A stretch of 64,000 nucleotides of DNA, from contig JABMCL010000899.1 of assembly GCA_018857735.1 (NCBI GenBank), positions 10,001-74,000 on the forward strand, in the 5' to 3' direction. The translations under genes and the position numbers were made by a program. The stretch is from Alviniconcha marisindica. Taxonomy: Eukaryota > Mollusca > Gastropoda > Provannidae. The notes under the pieces were generated by a model that saw only the letters and a program-made list of their open reading frames with translations, did no database searches and was not told the DNA's origin. Position 1 is the first letter of the stretch. Every line of letters begins with the position of its first letter. This document shows, one piece after another, positions 23,007 to 36,278 of this stretch.

Positions 23007-24543
23007 TGAAGCAGCAGCAACCACAGCACAGTTGGTTACTAATTAATGTACTATGATAAACTGTCACATTACTAAATGCATGTTTATATTGCCGACTGCA
23101 AAGATGTTCCCGGCCTCGTATAATTATTTTGTTTTTCATGAATTATCCATGGTAGCCGTCCTTTGGTCCTCCTCCTCCTCCTCCTCCTCTTCCTCCTTCT
23201 TCTTCTTCTTCTTCTTCTTCTGTGTATGGTCCTGTTGTTGTTGTTTTAGAAATATAAGTGTGTACGACACTCCGTATCAGTTATGAGCAACTATTTATAC
23301 TCAGATTCGAGTCACTTGTTTGCTTTCCCTGTTTGTGTGTTGGTGTCTCAGCTGTGTAATTGCTTCCTCTTGATATTTATATACTTATTGATTCGTAGTG
23401 GTTGTTTTTGTGTATGCTAGTTGCGGAGTGGGTGCTTGAATGACTGGCATGTCGAAGAGAGGAGAAGGATCGTGCCGTAAGAGTTTGTCACGCACGAGGT
23501 TCTCTCCCTTTAACCATCTGCATTGCCCACATTCAAGATGGCAGACGGAAGATATAAACAAGCATAATTTATCAGTTTTCTCCGTGAAATTTGGTAAGTT
23601 TCAGTCAGTGCACATGCCAAGTCATTCATTTGTTTGCATTAACCCGTGATTATTGTGCAGAAGGAGCGGCATATAGTACGCATCACTTTCTTCGTCACCT
23701 AAAATGTGCTTGACTATGTTACTGTTAGCTAGTGCTACAGAGCTGGGCAATCCGAGTCCGTCAATTATTTTATGTGACTGTAAGTGTAACCAGATCAGTG
23801 GATGTGCCTTATTCAGGCAGTGTGGTTTTGTCCTTTTCGACCTCTCGTGTAGTTAATTAAAAAGACTTACCCGAAGTTTACTTGACAAAAGACTAAGAGC
23901 GGTGCGACTGATCTGCTGGCAGGAGCTTGTTGCTTGTTCAAAGCCAGAGGGGGTTGCCGAGGGCGCGGGGGTGTGGGTGTGGGGGTAATGGCAAGCCCAC
24001 ACACTGAGACATTTGGAAAGTATGACTAACACTTCCTCACACTGTCGCAATCTTCTGTTTCTATAATACAATGCCCTACTTATTCCCGGTCAGTGGGGAT
24101 ATGATCATGGTGTGTTTCACTAACTCAGTAACTCTTGTGGAAGATTTGATTTTGAATTTCCCATCCAAAATTATAAAAGGAAATTCCGATTTGTGGACAC
24201 TTTTAACGAATTGCCTAATACTTGGGGTATATATATAAGCATATATAATGCAGTAATGAATTAATTAATCAGCATCAGTTTTGTTTTAAACATTTTTATG
24301 TGGACTTATTACAATATCAGTGTCATCAGTGCCAGTGGTGTTGGATCATTTGCTGTGTCACCAGTGGTGTGGTGATTTGCCACTGTTGTTGAATGTTTTC
24401 TGAAAATCTATAGAACTGATTATGTTAGCCAATGGACAAGTGAGGAATGTGTATGAAGTGCCAGTTCCTTTGGAGTATTTTCATCAGTTCAAGCAAGTCT
24501 CTCTGTCTCTGTCTGTCTATCTGTCTGTCTGTCTGTCTGTCTG

Positions 24544-24628
<85 letters not shown>

Positions 24629-24706
24629 TTAGGCTGTGCTGTGGTGTGTGCCAGAGAGGCCCTCTGTGTTTGTGTGTTTGTGTGTTGTGTGTGTGTGGTG
24701 TTTGTG

Positions 24707-24738
<32 letters not shown>

Positions 24739-24770
24739 CAACAGAAGGATAGAGACCAACTGTGGGTGTG

Positions 24771-24804
<34 letters not shown>

Positions 24805-24882
24805 CTGTCAGTGCATCATTGTGTGTGGATATTTGTTTGTCACTGTAAGTGTATGTTATGTGTTTTAAATCTGTTACCACTG

Positions 24883-24936
<54 letters not shown>

Positions 24937-25482
24937 AGAAATAGAGAGAGAGTCATTATATTACTGTGTGTGTAACTGTGAATGTGTTTTTCACTCTGTA
25001 AAAAAAAAAAAAATGTGTGTGGCTACATATGTGGTGACAGGACCAGGCTGATTTTGTTTGTTTTGTTTGTTTGTTTTGTTTCTGTACAAACATTTTTTTT
25101 TAACTAAATGAGGAAGAGGAGGATAAGGTGTTCAGGAACAGTGCAGTTAATTTAGAAAAGCAGTTGAGATTCACCCATGAAGAGTAAACCCCTTAAAGAC
25201 CACTTCTTAATCTTACAGTCAGTAGTTGTTCATAAGTTCAAGCAACTGAACCAGTGGGTCAGGTGAAGGGCCACTTGTCCTGAAAGATTTAGAGTGGGAT
25301 GTGGGTGGCACACTTTAAAGTTTAGGGGGTCAGACTTGGCATGTCACTTTGTACAATTGCTGAAATCCCGTAAGGTCACCGTGCAGTTTCAAAGGGTAAA
25401 AGTCAACAACCATTACCAACTGTAACAGAGACTTGTATTATCTCACACACATAACACACGCACGCATGCACATACGTACGCA

Positions 25483-25599
<117 letters not shown>

Positions 25600-26221
25600 A
25601 AGTAGAGAAAGAACTGACCAGGCTGAATGTGGATATTGCCAAGACAGTCATTTCAAATTCAAGAGTAAAAACTGATATCTCCTTCCTTTTTCTCTTTTTC
25701 TTCTTCTTCTTCTTCTTCTTCTTCTTCATCTTCTTCTCCCATGAAATAAAGCAAGTTACTCACTGGTAGTAGTGCCAGTAGTCAGAGTGAGTGCTGAATA
25801 TTCTGTAGCTCATTTTTGAATTCATTACATTATTATGTAAAATAAATCTCAGGATTGAAGACACGAATACTAAATTCCTCTCACATTCTGGCCTCTTGGT
25901 CAGCTCAGCAAAAGTTCACTAATGCTCAGGCATCGCTCCTTAAATTAAATTAGTGGCTTAAAGGGGCGCCAGAGCAAAGGGACATGTTGGCCTGAAAATT
26001 TGACAGAGGTGCAAATATTTCCATCAGCAGGCTTCACTTGAATGAATGAGTGATAATTTATGATGTGCATTAAAACAAACTTCCACATATAAGAATATGA
26101 TATTGTAAAATATATAATACTATATCTGCGCATGCTCATGGCACAGGGGTTGGGGCAGAACACACATTTTCACATGTGCATGCTGTAAGAAGCACCAGTT
26201 AAACACACACACACACACACA

Positions 26222-26264
<43 letters not shown>

Positions 26265-28220
26265 GTGACACTTGGTGGGCTATCACTGTATCAGTATTTT
26301 GACAAGTTACTGTTTTCTTCAAATATTCAGTTCCTTGGGCTACAGCCATGTTGGTTTGCTTTAGAGTCTTAAGTTACCAGTGAAGAGCAGAAAGAGATTG
26401 GTTCATGACATACATGTGTGTTTGATACATTTGCCACCTATTCTGGTCTTGTTCATGACATCACTGATGGAGACAGCTGAGCACAAAATGGCAGCTCTCA
26501 TAGTCATAGTCGTGTTTCATGACTTTTAAACCGGGGGGGGGGGTTGACAGTTGATTTGTTTTCATGTACGTTGTAAATTATTTAATTTATTGAAATCAAA
26601 CAAACGGCCTGAAATTGAGCACACAAAAAAAACTGCAGCATGTCTGATTGTTGTATTTTTCTCCACTCCTGTGGACGGGGCCCGTGATGCTTCTTGGCTT
26701 TGGTTCCCCTTTAAACTCTTAAAGCAGAGTCACATGCCCAGGCACAGTGTGGTCATGAGCACAATATTGAACCGCTCTCCCAGGCTGTCCTGCTGAGCTG
26801 GGCATGTACACAGGGGCCCATTTAATCACACTGGGGCCCCTGGGGCCTGCTGCAGCCTCCCTGGGGCCCCGGGGCAGGAAGTGCCCTCACCTCCACCTGG
26901 CCGCTGTTGGCTGGCCAAGCAGGTGCTGTTGATTGTACTAAACTGGCCACCACAGGGGGGGACAGGGCCCTGTGTTCAGTGTTGGTTTGCTCTTTGCATC
27001 ATCCCAGATTAGCACCAGGGCAATCCTGGCGGGTTTGTCTCAAAGGGTATGGAGATTGTTTGGCCACGGACATTGTTTTATGTGCTGCCACGTGAGCATG
27101 TGCCGATGGAACTTATTTTAGGTACTGTTGATTTTGTGTGGACGGGACGGTAACGGCGATGGCCAGATCGCCTACTTTAGCGGATTATCCAGATATTTTT
27201 TTCAGATGAGTGGTTGAGGGGCTGCCTTGAAGGTGTTGTCTGTTGTGTGCTGCTTAAGGGAGCATCTGGAAGTGGAAGAGATCACAGGCAATTAGAGTAA
27301 TATAGAGTGACAGTGTCTGTCTCATCTCAGGCCTATCCTGCTGTGGATACGTTGAGGTTTTGTTAAAAGAAACAGGGTCAAGCTCGTCAAGTCCTCATGA
27401 TTAAGAAGAGCTGGTGATTTCAGATCAAAGGTCTTTGGAGCTAGCATACACTCTAGCAGCATCCTGTATTGTTGCCGCACTTCATCAGAGGACGTGACCG
27501 CAAGAATCTGATCCTGGAACAAGACGGTCCTGAAAGCATTATAAAGTTACATAATTTGTATGAACTCGTCTTGGGACTTGGTATCATCACTGAAACATTG
27601 TTTCTCTCGTGGCTACTGAGCTTTTGCCATTGTTGTTGGCAACCAGACTTCGCTCATCTTTTAAACTGAATGCATCAACAACTGAGGAATTAGAAAAGAA
27701 CTAACCAAACTGGATTCTGATTGTTTCTGATTGTGACTGACCAAGCTGGATTCTGATTGTTTCTGATCGTGACTTAAAACTTAAATGCACAGTTATTTGG
27801 AGGGTCTTTGCAAAGCTTTCAGATCACATATATTGTGAATTACCCTCAGTGTGAACAAGTGACAAATTCAGGAGTTCATGGTTCGACAGCTGTGCCTAGT
27901 CTGAGCATTGTGGTCCACCTTCCAACTCCTGTGCACGTTCTGGATAGCAGTTCCTAAAGAACTGCTTTGTGCCTTGTGTAACGTTCTGCTCTTGTCAGAC
28001 ATGGATCATTTATGTAGTGCATCCGCTTTCAAAACTCACAGGTAATCATCGCACTGTACTTTGTTATAGTTACTTCACTGGGAGTGCTGATGTAAACATT
28101 GTTGCATGAGTGGCACTGGCAGTAGATTTGTGAACGTGTAGGGATCTGTATAAACATGCACAGTGCATGATGCAACCAGTTTTAAGTTGAATTTGAAGCT
28201 GCTTTAGTGTTGCAGAATAG

Positions 28221-28303
<83 letters not shown>

Positions 28304-28464
28304 AGCACAATGAAGCTGAGACAGTACTGAGTACTTAAGACAAAACCTTTTCATTCATGGGTGTATTAATGTTTTATGTACAGTACAGACAGTGGAGTGG
28401 GTGGAGGATGGAGAGAAAGTTTGAAGGGTGTGTGTGGGTATTAATGTACATTTTGTGCTTATAC

Positions 28465-28690
28465 TGTTGCTTTGTGTTTCTTAGTGTGCAACAATGCTAA
28501 CAGTAAAACAGTCACATTTTAATCCAAGGGGTGGATTACTAAACTGTTGCTTTGTGTTTCTTAGTGTGCAACAATGCTAACAGTAACAGTAAAACAGTCA
28601 CACTTAATACATCAGGCGGATTACTAAACTGTTATTTTGTGTTTGTTAGTGCGCAGCAAGACAGTAACAGTCACACCTAATCCATCACAG
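28465..28690. repeat. Three-copy tandem repeat, period about 75
   Basis: Units carry TTGTGTTTCTTAGTGTGCAA, AGTAAAACAGTCACA and GGATTACTAAACTGTT. The third copy is more diverged. Confidence 0.8.
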
Positions 28691-29049
28691 TTTTGAAGGG
28701 AAATTCAGTCTGTCCCTTTTGGGGTTTAGCGTCCAAACTGTCATGACCAACCCTGCATTGCAGATGGAAGACCCATCAGTCATAATACATGATAACTGCC
28801 TGCCTTCTTTGTTCTGAATTTTACAGGACAGTATTTCAAATTTTACTGGTGACATTTTTACATTTTTTTAATTGATATCTTAATACAGTCAGCTTGGCAC
28901 TGATGAAGGTGATTGTCAAATGAAGAGTAATCTGCCACATCATTTCCACTGAAGCTAGTAAAGCAGTAGATTTAGGTAAACTTTCTGTCACAAAACAGGA
29001 TGCACAGTTATTCAACCCCAGCAGATATCCACTGTGCCTAGAGGACAAT

Positions 29050-29835
29050 TTCATGCTGAAGAATTTGCCAACTGTATTACCTCCAACAGATAACTGAAGA
29101 ATTTGCCAACTGAGTATTATCCCCAGCAGATAACTGAAGAATTTGCCAACTGAGTATTATCCCCAGCAGATAACTGAAGAATTTGCCAACTGAGTATTAT
29201 CCCCAGCAGATAACTGAAGAATTTGCCAACTGAGTATTATCCCTAGCAGATAACTGAAGAATTTGCCAACAGTATTACATCCAGCAGAGAAATGAAGAAA
29301 TAAATAACTGAAGAATTTGCCAACAATATTACATTCAGCAGATAACTGAAGAATTTTCCAACAGTATTACATCCAGCAAATAACAGAAGAATTTGCCAAC
29401 TGAGTATTATCCCCAGCAGATAACTGAAGAATTTTCCAACTGAGTACTACATCCAACAAATAGCTGAAGAATTTTCCAACAGCATTACATCCAACAGATA
29501 CCTGAAGAATTTCCTGACAGTATTACATCTAGCAGATAACTGAAGAATTTGCTAACAGCATGGTTCAGGAGCTGTGTGAGAGTCGAGGTGGACGTCCTGG
29601 ACTGTCCGTCCTAACGAGCCTTCTGGTTTCCGTGGACGTAAAGATTTATTGCACTGTGCTTCGGCATTGGTCACAACTTGTCCCTAATATGTCAACTGAC
29701 ATCTGAGAACATAAAGCATCACTTCATCATCATTTTGCTAACAGTATTACATCCAGCAGATTACTGAAAAATTTGCTAACAGTATCACACCCAGCAGATA
29801 ACTGAAGAATTTGCCAGCTGAGTAAATGTTGCATC
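29050..29835. repeat. 40-base minisatellite interrupted by a SINE-like insertion
   Basis: About 15 units of GATAACTGAAGAATTTGCCA followed by ACTGAGTATTATCCCCAGCA or ACAGTATTACATCCAGCA. The array is split at 29559-29733 by a family B element and resumes at 29734. A poly-C/poly-G patch follows at about 29870-29950. Confidence 0.92.
29559..29733 (+). mobile_element. SINE-like family B insertion with target-site duplication
   Basis: The element ends in (CAT)n and is bounded on both sides by the 11-base TTTGCTAACAG (29548-29558 and 29734-29744), which is part of the host minisatellite unit. The reverse complement of the copy at 2455-2624 matches. No coding capacity. Confidence 0.85.
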
Positions 29836-30178
29836 AAGCTGATAAGTGGAGAATTTTACAATGGCTTGAGGCCCCCCCCCCCCCCCCCCTCTTCCACTCC
29901 CTTGGGGGGGGGGGGGGCAGGCAATTTTCTTTTAAGGGGGGGGGGGGGCAATTTTCTTTTAAAGTTTATTATTATTAGCTTCTTTTTTGTGTTTTTGCTT
30001 TTCTCTCACTTGCTGTTTTATGTGATATATGTATGCTAATGTGTTTTTTGTCATAAGTTGTTTGTACAGCGCAGTGAGTTTATCTCTGGTTAGAGAATAA
30101 TGCTTTATAAGAATTATTTATTATTATATGTGTGTGCTTGTGTGCAGATGTACAAGACACCCCATCAAGCCACCCAAG

Positions 30179-33100
30179 ATGGGAGAGAAGACCAGCTTTA
30201 GCTGTGTCAAATATGTCTTCTTTGGCTTCAATGTCTTCATCTGGGTAAGTGTGCTACCCGGCCCAAAATTAACATGTTAAGTAAGCTAGCTGGGTCTTTT
30301 GGACCCAAGTCCCTGTTCAACAATAATAACATGGTTAAAATATTCTGACACTCATAAAAAAAAATTAAAGTCAGTTTGTCATCGCATGATTAAAACCCAC
30401 TGACAAGGTGAGAAATGAGCTCTAATGCTAAGATGAGCTGCTCATGTTCAAGTTTCTCTTCCAGGTGGGAGCCTTACAAACCTTTTTTTGCAGACTAACG
30501 TTCTCAAAAAAAAAATGTCCTAGAATCCATACAGGTGTATAATCTCAAGCCTATGTAGTCTTGGGATGTGTATCTGCCTTTCATTATGCAGTATGTTCTT
30601 TCATTTCATGTTTATATGACTTATGAAATGTTGAATGCACCAATGCCACGTGTTCTTGAGTGCCCCATGTATGTATCTTTGTAAGAAAGATGTAATAAAA
30701 AAGTTCTGAAAAAAAGAAAAGGAAAAAAATGTAAAGTGAGAAATGAGCCATACTTGACACAGCTGCCTAACTAACTGTTGCAACTTTGTTCAGTTGCTAG
30801 GATGTGGGGTGCTGTCGTTGGGGTTGTGGCTGCAGATCAATCGCAGCCCGCACATCTCCATCCTGCCAACGCACACATTCCTCAGTGCCTCTGCACTCTG
30901 CATCACGGCTGGTGCCATCATTCTCCTCGTCGGCTTCCTAGGATGCTGTGGTGCCTTCTACGAAAATCAGTGCATGCTGATTGGGGTGAGTGTGTTTTTG
31001 GGGTGTTTTTTTTTAGTTAAATGTCCATAGCTTGCTGTGTGGGATACCTTTCTTATTCAGCTGTGCAGTAGGTTTTGTCATTGCTACAGAATACAGAAAA
31101 CTTGATTGTGTCGAGGCAAATTTGTGAATAATGTTATTGTTACAATAGTGCAATGGAAACTGTGACGAAAGACCTCCCAGATCAGAGAGCACGCCTCTTC
31201 AAAGATGAGTGTTTCAGAAACCTGCCCTTGGTATTTTCATATAAATTAACTATGATTAATGACCACGGACAATCCCTCCTTTAAAGACCACTATTTGAGA
31301 AACCTTCCCTTCATATTGCCATATATGTAAATGTACACCTCACCAAACGCAAAGACGACCCCCTTTTAAGGCAAATGTTTCGAATACCTTCCCTTTGTAT
31401 TCAATGTTATGTACACCTCACCAAAACAACCCCCTTTTAAGACAACTGTTTCAAATACCTTCTCTTCATATTTCATTGTATATTTATATATACACCTCAC
31501 CAAAGACACCCCCCCCTCCCCTTTCCCTTTTTAAGACCTCTGTTTCAAATACCTTCCCTTCACATTTCCTTGTAAATATACACACTCACCAAAGACACCC
31601 CCTCCCCCTTCCCTTTTAAGACCTCTGTTTCAAATACCTTCCCTTCATATTCAATGTCATGTACACCTCCCCTTGGCTGCCCCTACCCCCCTTTTAAGTA
31701 AGACCACCTTTGCTGGATTTTTAGGGTGGTCTTAAAAGATGGGTTCTATTGCGATGGTTAGTCATGTGGGTTACCCCCCCCAAAAAGAGCCTCAAAGAGT
31801 TGTGTTTTGCCCTAATAAATAGTGTTCTTTTAAACCTTTTATGTGTTTCGATCTCCGAGAGCCTAGTTAGTGTTCATAACTTAATGGCTTTTCAGCTGGA
31901 AGTAAAGCAGTCAAGGGATAGGTCTTCCATTCATTGGCTAGCATTTTGCGCTGAGACGCAGCCCGGGGTTCAGCACCTCCCTGACCTCGTCTCCTAGTCT
32001 GGCAGAGACAGCTGGACTGAGTGTCTAGTTCCTTGGATGGGGGCTGTCCCTGTGTGTGCGAGGCCCATTATAGAAGGACAGAAGAAATCAGAGGCATGCG
32101 ATGGACAAAACTTGCACCACACTGCAATCGCAGCGCACACTGTTTCACGCCTTGTGTTCCTGAAGACATGTCGCGGGGTTGTGTTTCAGTACTTCATCAT
32201 GGTGCTGCTCATCTTCACCTTGGAGATCACAGCAGGGGCTCTAGGATTCCTGCACAAAGATGAGGTGGGTCACAGGAACTTGCAGATTTTTCAAACCTCA
32301 TGGCAATTGCACCATTAATGGCCAGGCCATGTTCAAGGTGCATGAAAAGCCAGCAGAGAGATCAGCTGAACTTTAACAAAGCAACCAGAGAGAGAGAGAA
32401 ACTCAGTGATGGTCATTCACTGACCCGGTGCTCATTTTAAAGTGAAAACGGATGATTTTTTTCTTCTTCTCACTTTTGTTAAGGAGCCAGAATTACTTTT
32501 GGGCAGAGCAATGTCTGTCCCAGCTGCTAATTTTGAAAACTGGTTTTGTTCATTCTTTAAAAAAAGCGAACTGAGGCACGAAATTAAGGAGCAGTATTGC
32601 TTCTTTGGTGTTTTTTTGGTTTGTTTGTTGTTGTTTTGGAGGAGTTTTTTAAGTTTTTTTGGCTTCACTTACTGCTTGTTCTCAAAAAGGATTATGACTT
32701 ACAGAAAGACGAGAAGATGGAAAAGTGACAGGTTTTAGGCATTCTGGCCTTTTTTGTTTTCTTCTAGGCATTCTGGACTCTTTTTTTTTTCTTTTTCTTT
32801 TTTAATTTTCTTTTTTAATGTAGGCATATGCATATATATTAATATTGCTATTCTGTAACTGCATCTGTACAATTTTGGGGTCAAGCACAATCAATTTTGT
32901 TGTTGTTTGTTATTGCTAACATTATAATTGTATCAGACTTCATAGTAGCAGTAGTATTTTTGACATGGCAACACTCAGAACTTTACTATGGATTTGTGCT
33001 GTGTACACACACCACTTGATTGATTGAATGATTGCTTGGTTGCTTGACTGCGCTGGTTGTTTGATTCAGCTGCGGTCAGTGATCCAGAAGGACCTGTTGC

Positions 33101-35628
33101 TGAGCATTCAGCAGGAGTACAGGATGGGCCCCGAGGCCAAGGAGGCCGCCAAGCATCATGCAGCTTCCGTGTCCCGCGACCCCGAAGAGTGGTGGCTAGT
33201 CATGGATTCTCTGCAGGCAGAGGTGAGGCCTTGATGCTGTTGTTGCTGTTAATGGTGGTGGGTATGGTGATGTCCTTGAAGAGTGGTGGCTAGTCATGGA
33301 CTCTCAGCAGGCAGAGGTGAGGCATTGATGGTGTTGCTGCTGTTAATGGTGGTAGGCATGGTGGCGACCTTGAAGAGTGGTGGCTGGTCATGAACTCTCA
33401 GCAGGCAGAGGTGAGGCCTTAGTGCTGTTGCTGCTGTTAATGGTGGTGGGTATGGTGGTGACCTTGAAGAGTGGTGGCTAATCATGGACTCTCTGCAGGC
33501 GGAGGTTGGTGGTGGTGGCTGTGGTGATGATCTTAAAGGCTCAAACAAAAACAACAACAAAACTCGCCAGTTCGAAGTAGCTGTGTTAAACAGTGAATAA
33601 ATACTAAACAGGATGAGCTGATGTTGATGATGTGTTGCATGCCTTTGAACATGAAAGCTGTGATCAGCCTTGCTGAAAAAAAGGGTAAATTCAAAGCAAC
33701 CTAAACTGGTGTAGATATTTAAAGGCTGTTTCGTAAGTCTGTCAATGTGAAAGCTGCACTGCTTCAAAGCAGCCCTTTTTTTTTTCATGGATAAGTCTAC
33801 AATTTAAAAAAGTTATGCTTTTTTGTATGGTCTTATGTTTGATCTGCTGATGGGTGAATTACTTAATGTGTGTTTGTGTGTGTGTGTGTGTGTACGTGTG
33901 TGTGTGGTCAGGAGGAGTCAGGGTCATAATGGGCGTAAAAACAGGTTGGTCGTGGGCAGTGGAGTAAGCCAGCCAGATTAATTAATTAATTTGGTGGAGC
34001 TAATTTTTATAACTGCTTTTATTAGACAGTAATTTTTAAGAGGTGGACCTCGTGAAGAGGCAATTTTTATGTGATATGCACAGCTTGATGTCAGCTGGAT
34101 TTCTCATGTATTTATTCATGAATTACTTTTTGCCTGGATGTTTGCATGCTGTTTTTTGTTTTTTAATGTTTTACAATTGGTGTGAATGTGTGATGAGTGT
34201 ACTTGGCACCACAAAACATTCCTAGTGCAACTGTATTGACACTTGGCAGTAAAGCTGTATTGTATGTGTGTACACAGCTGCAGTGCTGCGGAGTGAACAA
34301 CTACAGCGACTGGTTCAACATCAGAGCGTGGCCGACAGAGCAACGCGTGCCAGACTCCTGCTGCAAGCAGCCTGAGGAAGGATGTGGTCAGCTGGAGCCT
34401 AGGTTCTGGTTTAAACAGGTTAGTGTCCACTTTCCCCCCTCACCCGGCCACAGTGTTTGATGCTCTTTGCAGAAGAACATTGTGCTGCTCAGTCTGCATT
34501 GGCATTTTTTCCCCTTCCCCACAAGCTTCTAACCCAGCATTGCCCTTACATTACCGCAAAAAAAATGTGAGACAAAGTTAACTGCTAGCATTCTACTGCA
34601 CACTCCAGCACTGACTGCTTGATAAGTACACAATTTTCATGCTGCAAGTGGGGCTTAATGTCCTCAGATGTTGGGCTGACATGTTAAGGACAAATTGGTT
34701 TTTATTTCTTCATCCACGTCATCGTTTGTTAGCGTCTGTCTGTTGCTTGGAAAAGCTGTTGCCGTTGAAAATGTGCACGTTTTGCATTGTCCAATTAAGG
34801 TCAGCATTCTTTTTTCTTCTTTTTCTGAAAATGTGCACGTTTTGCATTGTCCAATTAAGGTCAGCATTCTTTTTTCTTCTTTTTCTTTATTTTTTATTTT
34901 TTATTTGTGGGTTTCATTGCTGCAAAGAAGAAAAACTTGTTCTTTTTAATTGTGTTATTTGTACTAAGCTAATCTTCTGATGAAGAGAAGCTGATCCCAT
35001 TTCAGCAACAGAGAAAGAAAAAAAAGATTTTTGTTTTTCCTCCTGTGAAAAAGCAGTAGGCTTAGCAGTGGTGATCCTTTTTAAAGTCCCTAGATGCTCA
35101 CCTCCTTGCTTTTACACCTTGACTTGGCAATAAGGGCATACTCTTTCTATGTTTTTATGCTGTGATTTTTATTAAATTATATAATGAATGTTGTAATGTT
35201 GGTTGATTTTGGTTTTTGTTGTAACTCACTTGGTAACAGGTAAAAAGTAGAGGGACATTTTATGTACTGAGCATAGAATGTTTTGTCCATTTGCACAGCA
35301 TACTGTTGTTTGATTGCAGGGCTGTATGGGAGAGATTGACTACTGGTTTGTGAAGAACATGTACATCCTTGGGGTTGTTGGAATCACAGTGGCTGTTGTG
35401 CAGGTAATTACTGTGATAATGACTGATATTCCTCTGAAAAGGGGGTAAAAATACAAAAGTTTTGTTTGGCCAACTGAGTTCTTCTGAATAACTGTGTGTA
35501 AATGTTTGCAGTGTCTTTCTCATTCTCACTGTTCCTTTCTCTCTCTCTCCCCCCCCCCCCCTCTCTCTCTCTCTCTCTCTTGAAATGGGCCCAAGGCCTA
35601 ATCAATAAAACATTCAGTGTTCAACATT

Positions 35629-35699
<71 letters not shown>

Positions 35700-36278
35700 T
35701 TACTATTATTATTATTGATGTTGTATTTGTCTATATCCTTCTGTAATAATATTTCACTGTGAATGTCTTGGTTGTTAGTAGTTCAGTAGCAACAGCAGAT
35801 ATGTGAGTCGGCCTTTGTGTTAATATCTTCACCGTTGAGAAATAAAGTTTAATTAATCAATCTCTCTCTCACCCCCCCCCCACCCAACCCACCCATCCCC
35901 CAACCCTGACATGTCTGTTTCTTAAAATAATTGCTTTGCTATACAGTAGACTCCCCTTGTCTCCTTCTTCATAGCTGTGTGACAACCTCTTACAAAAGGA
36001 ATACTCCACAGTGTCAGAATACTTTCCCTTTTGAATCACAAAACATTGGAAACAGATTAATGTACTGAGAGAGAGAGAGAGACTGCTTGTCTGTCTAACA
36101 TGTTAAATAGATAGTCTCCATTTCTTTGTTTACTGCTGAGTTACATTTGAAAGTCTCAGGATAAAATGCATTTTATGGTTGTTTACCTTGTTTTGTTTGT
36201 TTTTCTTTGCAGATTCTGGGTATGGTAGCTGCCATCATCTTGTTTTGTTACATACGCACCAACAAGTTCTTCATGTGA
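30179..36278 (+). CDS. Tetraspanin, complete, 7 coding exons
   Basis: Tetraspanins organise partner proteins in plasma and endosomal membranes. Exons: 30179-30244, 30794-30985, 32190-32264, 33070-33222, 34278-34418, 35320-35403, 36213-36278. All introns are GT-AG and phase 0, giving 258 residues with TGA at 36276. Seen: short tail MGEKTSFSC; TM1 about 11-35; TM2 about 52-74 ending in GFLGCCGAFYEN; TM3 about 87-105; the large extracellular loop with CCG at 165-167, PDSCC at 187-191, C198 and C211 (six loop cysteines); TM4 about 219-250; tail IRTNKFFM. N170 is a sequon (NYS). Juxtamembrane cysteines suit palmitoylation. The layout resembles the TSPAN4/9/CD151 side of the family, but I would not name an orthologue. 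Start: ATG at 30179 has AAG before and G after. An exon joined at 30148 could extend the frame upstream; otherwise an ATG at 30148 opens a 17-codon upstream frame overlapping the start. Confidence 0.93.
30245..30793. other. Tetraspanin intron after first 258-form exon
   Basis: AT-rich intron of 549 bases with GTAAGT donor and TTCAG acceptor. Nothing else recognised. Confidence 0.7.
31190..31720. repeat. Tandem repeat in a tetraspanin intron, period about 75-80
   Basis: Six or so diverged units, each with ACACCTCACCAAA, a CCCC-rich patch, CTTTTAAGAC and GTTTCAAATACCTTCCCTTC. Confidence 0.82.
31800..31860 (+). repeat. Dispersed repeat fragment shared with 63735-63785
   Basis: GCCCTAATAAATAGTGTTCT, then AAACCTTTTATGTGTTTC, matches GTCCTAATAAATAGCGCTCT and GAACCTTTTCTGTGTTTG near 63740 in the same orientation. 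Confidence 0.7.
32265..33069. other. Tetraspanin intron before exon 4
   Basis: Intron of 805 bases, GT(GGGT)-AG, T-rich, no repeats of note and no coding frame. Confidence 0.7.
33187..33530. repeat. Minisatellite copying the 3' edge and donor of tetraspanin exon 4
   Basis: Four units of about 93 bases. The first is genuine: GAAGAGTGGTGGCTAGTCAT then CTGCAGGCAGAG and donor GTGAGG. Three intronic copies follow near 33278, 33371 and 33465, each with GAAGAGTGGTGGCT, a TCATG(G/A)ACTCTC segment and GCAGGC(A/G)GAGGT, plus shared GTTAATGGTGGT intron sequence. The first two copies keep a full GAGGTGAGG donor. Confidence 0.92.
33531..34277. other. Rest of tetraspanin intron 4
   Basis: AT-rich, with a (GT)n stretch near 33868-33906. 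No coding frame recognised. Confidence 0.65.
34766..34886. repeat. Perfect 60-base direct duplication
   Basis: Two head-to-tail copies of a unit starting TGAAAATGTGCACGTTTTGC and ending CTTCTTTTTC, with no difference that I can see. It is in the intron between tetraspanin exons 5 and 6. A B-family fragment (GGGCTTAATGTCCTCAGATG) lies just upstream at about 34650. Confidence 0.9.
35404..36212. other. Last tetraspanin intron with (CT)n
   Basis: (CT)n and poly-C at about 35538-35580, (CT)n at 35633-35695. The remainder is unremarkable. Confidence 0.75.

Noticed and set aside
23538..23592. A second ATGGCAGACGG start with a GTAAGT downstream, similar to the 21943 exon
   Set aside because: Its frame hits a stop after nine codons and does not join in frame to the tetraspanin.
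26770..27170. GC-rich patch as a separate gene or exon
   Set aside because: No open frame with a recognisable domain and no clear junctions. Left as a possible regulatory island.
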